Part shown: piece by piece, positions 57,304-64,000 of the stretch
Layout: each line of letters begins with the position of its first letter
How positions within the stretch are numbered: the stretch's first letter is position 1
Assembly: GCF_016100975.1 (NCBI RefSeq)
Contig: NZ_JACFRN010000001.1
Span: 310,001 to 374,000 of the forward strand
Origin: Lactobacillus sp. W8174
Lineage (GTDB): Bacteria > Bacillota > Bacilli > Lactobacillales > Lactobacillaceae
Reading direction: 5' to 3'
DNA: 64,000 bases
Made by a program: the position numbers and the translations under genes
The notes under the pieces: generated by a model
The model's database searches: none
Seen by the model: only the letters and a program-made list of their open reading frames with translations
Told to the model about the DNA's origin: nothing

Positions 57304-60300
57304 ATGGTTCAAGAAAAAGAAAAAACCCCATTTACAGCCGTTCAAGAAAAAGCTATTAATGATCATGGCCGCGACATACTAGTGTCAGCTTCAGCAGGTA
57401 GTGGCAAAACCACCGTTCTTGTGCAGCGCTTAATGAAAGAAATTCTTTCTGGCGTCAGTGTTGATCAACTGTTAGTAGTTACATTTACAAAAGCAGCTGC
57501 AGCGGAAATGAAAAAACGGATTAAAGAAGTATTAACAAATGAAATGCAGAAGTCTGCAAACAATTCATATTTGCGTCAACAGTTAAATTTGATTGACTCT
57601 GCTAATATCTCTACAATTGATGCCTTTTGTCTGGATGTGATTCATCGCTTTTATTACATAATTAATCTTGACCCCAGCTTCAGTATACTAACTGACGAGT
57701 CACAAGCGGAATTAATGCGTGAACGGGCTTTAAAAGAAGTTGAAGGAGAGTTTTTAGAGAAAAAAGATAAGGACTTCATAGCATTTTATGACAATTTTGC
57801 AGGTGACAGGGACGCGGAATCACCACAGAATTTATTGTTAGACTTATATAATTACGCAATGGCTAAACCTGATTATCGTGAATGGCTGCAAGGGCTAGCC
57901 TCAAAATATCAGATGGGAGAAGAAGTAAGCAAATCTTCTTTGTGGCAGAATGAAATTAAGCCTTATTTAGTCAATCTTTTTCAAAATCTTGCTGATAAGT
58001 TAGAGCATCTGTGTCAAAGTGCGGTCATGACTACTAAAGAACTGCATAAAGTTAAAGAAAGTTTTGACTTGTTTGAAAAATGTCTTAGCAGCTATTTGCA
58101 TGACCTGAAAAATGACAGCACATATGATGATCAGCGAGAAAAACTACGTGCTTGCATTTTCAGGGGCAATCCGCGTAAAACTAAAAAATGGGACGAAGAT
58201 ATTATAGCTTTTTATGACAAGTGCTCTGATTTTAAAAAAGAGGCAAGAGAACAGATTTTTACTGCCTTTACCTCTTTTTATGCCACTGATGAAAAAGAGC
58301 AATTGTCCATGATGCAAAAAGGCCAGCAGATAATGACTGCAATCGTTAAAGCAGAACTGGCACTGATTGACCGTTTCAATGAGCTTAAAAGAGCAGAAAA
58401 CCTGCTTGATTTTAGTGACATGGAACAGTTAGCCTACCAAATTCTCAGCCAAGACACTTCTGCATCCCAAATGGCACGAACCTTTTATCAAAATAAATTT
58501 AATGAAATTTTGGTCGATGAATATCAGGATATCAATCCGCTGCAAGAAAATATCTTGCAATTAATTAAAAAAGATGGTCAAAACAATCTTTTTATGGTTG
58601 GTGACGTTAAGCAGTCAATTTATGGCTTTAGGCAGGCTGAACCAAGTTTGTTTTTACACAAATATCAAGAAGCAGCCCTTAAAGAAAATCAAGCAAAAGA
58701 AGAAAGAATTTTATTGTCGGACAATTTCCGTTCTTCTCAGCCAGTTATTTCTGTAGTTAATCAAATATTTAAAAATATTTTGACAGCTGATTTTGGAGGC
58801 ATTGATTATAATAAGGAGAGTCAGTTGACTTATGGCGCTAAATATTACCCCGCAAATCTTCCTGATGCGACAGAAATACTACTTCATGAGAAAAATAAAA
58901 ACGAAACCAACCCGCAAGATGAGGATCCTGATGATATTGATTCAGCTGAAATTGCAATGGTTATTAATCGAATTAAAAAATTCACAGAAGAAAATTTGTT
59001 AATTTATGACAAAAACTCCCAAAATAATAATCATCTAAGACCTTTTAAGTACAGTGATATTGTTATCTTAACCCGAAGTCGCAGCAATAACCTTGAAATT
59101 ATGCAAGAGTTTGCCAAAAGTCATATTCCGATAATGGTTACCGATGCGAAAAATTATTTTCAAACTTTAGAATTAACTATTATCATGAACTACTTGAGAA
59201 TCATTGATAACCCAGATCAGGATATTCCGCTTGTTGCTGTATTAAGGTCACCTCTTTTTAATTTTACAGAGCCTGAGCTTAGTACTATTAGAATTCATAC
59301 GCAGAATGCCAGTTATTACAATGCTTTAACTTCTTATGTTGCCGCGGGTGATGAACTAAGTCAAAAAGTTAAAGATTTTTTGAATCAACTCGAAGAATTG
59401 CGTAAATTCGCTGCAACACATAGAATTTCAGAATTGATTTGGAGTATTTATGAAAAGACCAGCCTGCTTGAAATTATGACCTCACTACCTAATGGCAAGC
59501 AGCGCAGAGTCAACTTAGAGGCTTTATATGAAAGAGCTGCTTCGTATGAAAGCGCTGGTTTTAAGGGCTTATATCAATTTATCAATTTTATTGAGCGAAT
59601 GAGACGTAGCCAAAAGGACCTGGCGCAGCCACTTTTAACTAAAGAAGCCGGTAACTCTGTGCGCTTAATGACTGTTCATAGTTCCAAGGGCTTGGAATTT
59701 CCCATTGTTTTTTACTTAGGCTTGCAACACCAATTTCAAAAGCGGGATTTAAGCGGCAATTATATTATAAATTCGGGTTCTGTAGGTTTAACTATTAAGC
59801 AAAAACATTATCGTGCTGATACCCTTGTTAAGGCTATTGCAAATATATCCAAGAAGAGACAACTTTTAGAAGAAGAAGCGCGCATTTTATATGTGGGGAT
59901 GACCCGAGCAAAGCAAAAGTTAATTTTAGTTGCTGATTTAAAGAAATTGCCTGATGCAATTAAAAATTGGCAAAATGAGACCGATCAAAATGGACGTCTT
60001 TCCCTGAACAGCAAGCTTAACGCTTCAAATCCGATGAGTTTAATTGGCCCGTCAATCAAATGGGATAAGCTTTTAAGTCAAAAAATCACTGATATCAATT
60101 CGGCTTCGGAAACTAGTCAAGAATTGCTTTATATCCAATATCAAGGCGAAAAAGTTCATCTTCAAGAAGATATTAGCCCGCAAGAAAGCAAAACTGAAAA
60201 CATTTCAGCATTAGCACAATATACAAAAAAACTGTTTAATTTTAGTTATCCTTTTCAAGATGCCAGTCAAACAACCGCTTATCAATCGGTATCTGAGATT

Positions 60301-60951
60301 AAAAAAGCGTTTAACGATCCGCTTGATACCGAACTGGAAAATGCACACCTAATTTCTTCCACTAACCGTTACTTGCAGCCGATCGATACTAAACCTGATT
60401 TTCTATTTAAAACCCGGTTTACAGGAGCAGAGATTGGTACTGCAATGCACCTGATCCTACAATACTATGATTATCATGGATCAGGAAATACCAGCCAGGT
60501 GAAGGAAGAGGTTCAAGAATTAGTTAAGCAAAATAAACTTAATAGCAATATTGTTCCCAGTTTAGATTTAGAAAAAATAAATTGGTTCGTTCATAGTGAT
60601 TTTGCACAGAGTTTCTGGCAAAAACCAGAAAACTTGCACCGTGAAATTGAATTTTCGAGTCTATTGCCAGCCGATAGTCTTTTTAACAATTTCAGCGATG
60701 CAGATGCAAAAATTTTAATTCACGGTACAATAGATGGCTATTTTACCGAAAAAGATGGCATAATATTATTTGATTATAAAACTGACCATATTGATCAAAC
60801 TCACCTAGAAACAGCTATTAAAGAAATAAAACAGAGGTACCTGGGACAGCTGCGTCTTTATGAACAGGCCCTTAATTCCTTTGCTGGTAAAAAAGTGAAG
60901 GCTAAATACTTAATTTTATTAGATGCATGCAAAGTTGTTGAAGTAAAGTAA
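57304..60951 (+). CDS. addA: AddA (RexA) helicase-nuclease subunit
   Basis: AddA is the UvrD-type 3'-5' helicase and nuclease of the complex. The 1215-residue protein has Walker A (VSASAGSGKTTVLVQRL, about residues 27-43), motif II (EILVDEYQDINPLQ), motif III (MVGDVKQSIYGFRQAEP), motif V (RLMTVHSSKGLEFPIVFY) and motif VI (ILYVGMTRAKQKLIL). It also has a C-terminal PD-(D/E)XK nuclease (HGTIDGYF, ILFDYKTDHID, GQLRLYEQAL). It is cotranscribed with addB and dinG. Confidence 0.96.
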   Translation: MVQEKEKTPFTAVQEKAINDHGRDILVSASAGSGKTTVLVQRLMKEILSGVSVDQLLVVTFTKAAAAEMKKRIKEVLTNEMQKSANNSYLRQQLNLIDSANISTIDAFCLDVIHRFYYIINLDPSFSILTDESQAELMRERALKEVEGEFLEKKDKDFIAFYDNFAGDRDAESPQNLLLDLYNYAMAKPDYREWLQGLASKYQMGEEVSKSSLWQNEIKPYLVNLFQNLADKLEHLCQSAVMTTKELHKVKESFDLFEKCLSSYLHDLKNDSTYDDQREKLRACIFRGNPRKTKKWDEDIIAFYDKCSDFKKEAREQIFTAFTSFYATDEKEQLSMMQKGQQIMTAIVKAELALIDRFNELKRAENLLDFSDMEQLAYQILSQDTSASQMARTFYQNKFNEILVDEYQDINPLQENILQLIKKDGQNNLFMVGDVKQSIYGFRQAEPSLFLHKYQEAALKENQAKEERILLSDNFRSSQPVISVVNQIFKNILTADFGGIDYNKESQLTYGAKYYPANLPDATEILLHEKNKNETNPQDEDPDDIDSAEIAMVINRIKKFTEENLLIYDKNSQNNNHLRPFKYSDIVILTRSRSNNLEIMQEFAKSHIPIMVTDAKNYFQTLELTIIMNYLRIIDNPDQDIPLVAVLRSPLFNFTEPELSTIRIHTQNASYYNALTSYVAAGDELSQKVKDFLNQLEELRKFAATHRISELIWSIYEKTSLLEIMTSLPNGKQRRVNLEALYERAASYESAGFKGLYQFINFIERMRRSQKDLAQPLLTKEAGNSVRLMTVHSSKGLEFPIVFYLGLQHQFQKRDLSGNYIINSGSVGLTIKQKHYRADTLVKAIANISKKRQLLEEEARILYVGMTRAKQKLILVADLKKLPDAIKNWQNETDQNGRLSLNSKLNASNPMSLIGPSIKWDKLLSQKITDINSASETSQELLYIQYQGEKVHLQEDISPQESKTENISALAQYTKKLFNFSYPFQDASQTTAYQSVSEIKKAFNDPLDTELENAHLISSTNRYLQPIDTKPDFLFKTRFTGAEIGTAMHLILQYYDYHGSGNTSQVKEEVQELVKQNKLNSNIVPSLDLEKINWFVHSDFAQSFWQKPENLHREIEFSSLLPADSLFNNFSDADAKILIHGTIDGYFTEKDGIILFDYKTDHIDQTHLETAIKEIKQRYLGQLRLYEQALNSFAGKKVKAKYLILLDACKVVEVK

Positions 60952-60974
60952 AAGAAAGGAGGAAAAATAGCAGA

Positions 60975-63764
60975 ATGAAATCATTCGAGCATACCGTTTT
61001 TGCAGTAGTGGATTTGGAAACTACGGGAACTCAAAGAGAAGAAAATAATCACATTATTCAGTTTGGTTGCGCTATTATTAAAAACATGAAAGTTGTCAAA
61101 ACTTACTCTTTTATGATTAATCCTCACCGCGAAATACCGATAGCCGTCCAAAATTTAACCCATATACACAATAAAGATGTGGCTCAAGAAAAAGATTTTG
61201 CTTATTATGCACCCAAAATTGTTAAAATCTTAAAAAATACTGTTTTCGTAGCACATAACGTTAACTTTGATTTGCCATTTTTGAATTTTGAATTGGTGCA
61301 GCACGGCTACGAGCCACTAACTAATCGAGCCATAGATACGGTGGAGCTGGCCAAAATTGCCTTTCCCACTGAACCGTCATACAAGTTAAGTGATTTGACC
61401 ACGCATCTGCAGATAGAGCATTTAAATCCGCACAAAGCCGATTCTGACGCCTACGGCACTGCCGTTTTATTAATAAAAATAATTGAAAGACTTGAAAAAC
61501 TTCCTCAAGCTACATTAAATACGCTAAGTTCTTTGGCTCACGGCTTAATTCGTGACACTTCCTGGATTTTTACTACCATTGCTGATGACGCACGTAAGGA
61601 AAAACGACCATTACCGGCTCAATTTCAACAAGTACGGCAAATAATTTTACGAAAACAGGAAAATGTAATTAATTCTGAGAATCAACAGTCTGGTCTTTTT
61701 CCTAAAAGTGACGCGGACAAGAAGAGATTATTTAAAAATAAGATTAATTACCGCCAGCCTCAGGTAGATCTCATCAATCGCATTGAGCAATTTTTGAATG
61801 CTCCTAAGCAAAAAGCACTATTGATTGAAGCACCTAATGGTACTGGTAAAACTTTTTCCTACCTGTTTTCATATTCCTATCAATTATATACAAATAGAAA
61901 ATTAGTAATTGCCACTCCCACCAAAGTATTGCAAAGGCAGATAATAGAGCAGGAAATTCCCCAATTACTGAATGTAACCAAGTTGGATTTGAAAGCAGAA
62001 GAAGTAAAGGCCAGCAGCCATTACCTTGATTTAGATGGGTTTTACCAAAGTCTGTATCAGGGGACTCCCAATAAACTAACTTTGGTGTTGCAAATGCGCA
62101 TTCTGGTTTGGTTAACTGAAACTCGAACGGGTGATCTAGATGAATTGCAGCTAACTAATTATCGTGCTCCTTTATTTGCCCAAATTGCTCACCCGGGAGA
62201 TGCTCGTGTTGGCAGCATCTTTGCTGATGTTGATTTCTGGAATTTGGCCAGACAAAGGCAAGAGCAAGCTGACATTTTAGTCACGAATCATGCCTATTTA
62301 GCCAATCATTATAATGATACAATTTGGGGTCAAAATCCCTACCTCGTTATTGACGAAGCCCATCGCTTTGTTGACAATGTGATTACTTCAAGGAATGACT
62401 CATTTCAATTTGAATCATTGTGGGGCCTTCTTACTCACCTGCGTAATTTGCTTTATTATGCTGATGACAGTGTATTTAACCAGTATGGTAATGATGTACA
62501 GTTTAATTTTCTCTTAGAAAAATTAGATCCGGCAATACTTGATCTGATCAAAGTGATTAATCATTTGCAACGTTTGCTCTGTTCGAAAAAGAAGAAAGCT
62601 GTCAGTCAAAATACTCTAGCTAATGGCAATTTACTTCTCAGTTTTAGAGGTAAAGACCTATTTCCCAAGAATAGTCAATTTTTAACTAAACTGGCGGAAT
62701 TACAACGAAAATTAGAAGGCATTAGGCAAAATACCAATCAAATTCTATTTAAGCTTTACAATGAAACTGACAATTCGAATATCGATAGGGATGCTATTTT
62801 AAGTGAAATTTCGGATCAAATAGATCAACTTGATGACTATATTACTAAAAGCTATCAATTATCGGATCTGCTTCATAAAAAAGCTTATGTGGATTCGGAA
62901 GGGTTTATCATTACTTTAACTAATCCGCAAGATCCTTTAAGTGCCAACTTAAGCTGGTTAATGCTTGATGCAACGCCCGAACTTCATAAGATATATGATC
63001 GCTTCGACCATATTTCATTTGTCAGTGCTACCTTAACTAGTGGAAAAGGTTTTGATTTTATCACTAAGCTTCTCGGGTTAACTAATTTAGCGCCACAAAA
63101 GTATATCGGAACAAGCACATTTAAGGTGGCAAAGCATCTTGAAGTATTGTCTGTGACTGATTTTCCCGATATCACCGACCCAAAATATGATAAAAGTCTA
63201 ACCCAGATTTTGGAGAAAGATCTGGCAAATAAAAATCATGTTTTAGTTCTTATGACAAACCTAGAACAAATAAAAAAAGTTTTTAGTGCCATTATAAATT
63301 CACCTAGTTTACGTGATTTTGAAATTTTAGCTCAGGGCGTTTCCGGTTCAAATAATCGGATTATTAAGAGATTTGCAATTGCTAAACAAGCACTTATTTT
63401 AGGAGCAGATAGTTTTTGGGAAGGAATTGATTTTCATGAATGTGGTGTTGATTTGGTAATAGCAACTAAGTTGCCTTTCGAATCACCTGATTTGCCAGAA
63501 GTTAAGTTGCGCCAAAGACAACTTGTTGACAGGGGTATAGATGTTTTCCATGCCGATACAATGCCGCGAGCAATTATTCGCTTTAAGCAGGGAATGGGCA
63601 GGCTAATTCGTGGAGAACAGGATAAAGGTCAATTTTTAATACTGGATTCAAGAATCTGGTCAAAAGATTATGGTCCGGTTTTTCTGGCAGCCGTTCCAGT
63701 TAAAGTCAAAAAAACATCTTTAAGTAATTTACAGGAAAAGCTAACAAACTATGATACAAGATGA
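60975..63764 (+). CDS. dinG: DinG-family helicase with N-terminal DEDD exonuclease
   Basis: The 929-residue protein fuses an epsilon-like 3'-5' exonuclease (FAVVDLETTGTQREENNHII at the N-terminus, HKADSDAYGTAVL after it) to an XPD/DinG-like helicase. The helicase has Walker A (IEAPNGTGKTFSYLFSY, about residue 290), the DEAH box (LVIDEAHRFVD), and motif VI near the end (RFKQGMGRLIRGEQDKG). This is the Firmicutes form. The C-terminal stop overlaps the next gene by 14 bases. Confidence 0.94.
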   Translation: MKSFEHTVFAVVDLETTGTQREENNHIIQFGCAIIKNMKVVKTYSFMINPHREIPIAVQNLTHIHNKDVAQEKDFAYYAPKIVKILKNTVFVAHNVNFDLPFLNFELVQHGYEPLTNRAIDTVELAKIAFPTEPSYKLSDLTTHLQIEHLNPHKADSDAYGTAVLLIKIIERLEKLPQATLNTLSSLAHGLIRDTSWIFTTIADDARKEKRPLPAQFQQVRQIILRKQENVINSENQQSGLFPKSDADKKRLFKNKINYRQPQVDLINRIEQFLNAPKQKALLIEAPNGTGKTFSYLFSYSYQLYTNRKLVIATPTKVLQRQIIEQEIPQLLNVTKLDLKAEEVKASSHYLDLDGFYQSLYQGTPNKLTLVLQMRILVWLTETRTGDLDELQLTNYRAPLFAQIAHPGDARVGSIFADVDFWNLARQRQEQADILVTNHAYLANHYNDTIWGQNPYLVIDEAHRFVDNVITSRNDSFQFESLWGLLTHLRNLLYYADDSVFNQYGNDVQFNFLLEKLDPAILDLIKVINHLQRLLCSKKKKAVSQNTLANGNLLLSFRGKDLFPKNSQFLTKLAELQRKLEGIRQNTNQILFKLYNETDNSNIDRDAILSEISDQIDQLDDYITKSYQLSDLLHKKAYVDSEGFIITLTNPQDPLSANLSWLMLDATPELHKIYDRFDHISFVSATLTSGKGFDFITKLLGLTNLAPQKYIGTSTFKVAKHLEVLSVTDFPDITDPKYDKSLTQILEKDLANKNHVLVLMTNLEQIKKVFSAIINSPSLRDFEILAQGVSGSNNRIIKRFAIAKQALILGADSFWEGIDFHECGVDLVIATKLPFESPDLPEVKLRQRQLVDRGIDVFHADTMPRAIIRFKQGMGRLIRGEQDKGQFLILDSRIWSKDYGPVFLAAVPVKVKKTSLSNLQEKLTNYDTR

Positions 63765-64000
63765 TACAAAGCAAACTTTTAAATTTTTAGCATGGGTATT
63801 CATAATTCTGATTTTTTTATACTTTGCTTTCATTGTTATTTTTTACAAGGCAGGTAATCCGGAACGTTCAGAAACTCGTGAACTCAACAGAATAGCCGTC
63901 GAAAAGACTCCTATCAAATATACAGAAAAAAACTATCATTTAAATCGCGGAGTTAATAGTTATGCACTTAAAGGTCTAACTAAAAACCATAAGACTTACT
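63751..64000 (+). CDS. YpmB-like membrane-anchored protein, N-terminal part
   Basis: The frame opens at an ATG (63751) inside the end of dinG and runs off the window. The first 83 residues show one transmembrane segment (FLAWVFIILIFLYFAFIVIF) followed by an external ELNRIAVEKTPIKYTEKNYH region. In lactobacilli dinG is followed by a ypmB-like gene (DUF5590), which fits. A nearer ATG at 63761 is rejected because its frame stops after nine codons. Confidence 0.7.
   Translation, partial: MIQDDTKQTFKFLAWVFIILIFLYFAFIVIFYKAGNPERSETRELNRIAVEKTPIKYTEKNYHLNRGVNSYALKGLTKNHKTY

Overview
The window is a low-GC Gram-positive chromosome segment. Gene content and order point to a Lactobacillus (family Lactobacillaceae): a citrate lyase cluster, a bifunctional Rel-dtd-hisS-aspS block, the rpsU-yqeY-phoH-ybeY-era-recO-glyQS-dnaG-rpoD block, a mevalonate-pathway operon, AddAB (RexAB) and DinG. 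Base composition is AT-rich, ribosome-binding sites are strong AGGAGG types, and TTG or GTG starts are common. The species cannot be fixed from the sequence alone.

Layout. 1-4734: citrate lyase genes (citC end, citD, citE, citF, then citX behind a terminator) with a SorC-type regulator facing them. 4860-9463: a tRNA-editing protein, prmA, a small membrane protein, rel and dtd. 9490-12927: a T-box-controlled hisS-aspS operon. 12973-18382: single genes, mostly for redox repair and housekeeping (Nudix, tpx, aminotransferase, msrB, YitT, msrA, PDRP). 18481-28665: translation, replication and transcription genes ending in the main sigma factor, with a second T-box before glyQS. 28666-33300: an accessory island between rpoD and trmK. 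It holds ISL3, IS30 and integrase wreckage, a secreted protein, a Nudix gene and an ABC exporter. 33351-36079: trmK, a NIF3-like gene and pepT.

36324-44671 is the most unusual region. Three consecutive ABC-transporter transcription units lie here, two of them led by YtrA-type GntR repressors. All three promoters share a -35/-10 layout and a related operator, AGTGTATTA-N6-TAATACAST (the third site has a poor right half). The second and third units encode four paralogous membrane proteins with a conserved SQTWRL motif, which I cannot assign to a characterised family.

44822-49723: a small protein, signal peptidase I, a methyltransferase-like protein, a MacB-like membrane protein, an RNA m5C methyltransferase and a HAD phosphatase. 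49726-53752: the lower mevalonate pathway on the minus strand (mvk, mvaD, mvaK2, fni). 53828-64000: addB, addA, dinG and the start of a ypmB-like gene. No tRNA, rRNA or CRISPR array was seen.

Family assignments rest on motif recognition and gene order. No database search, alignment or folding program was run; hairpins and operators were paired by eye.
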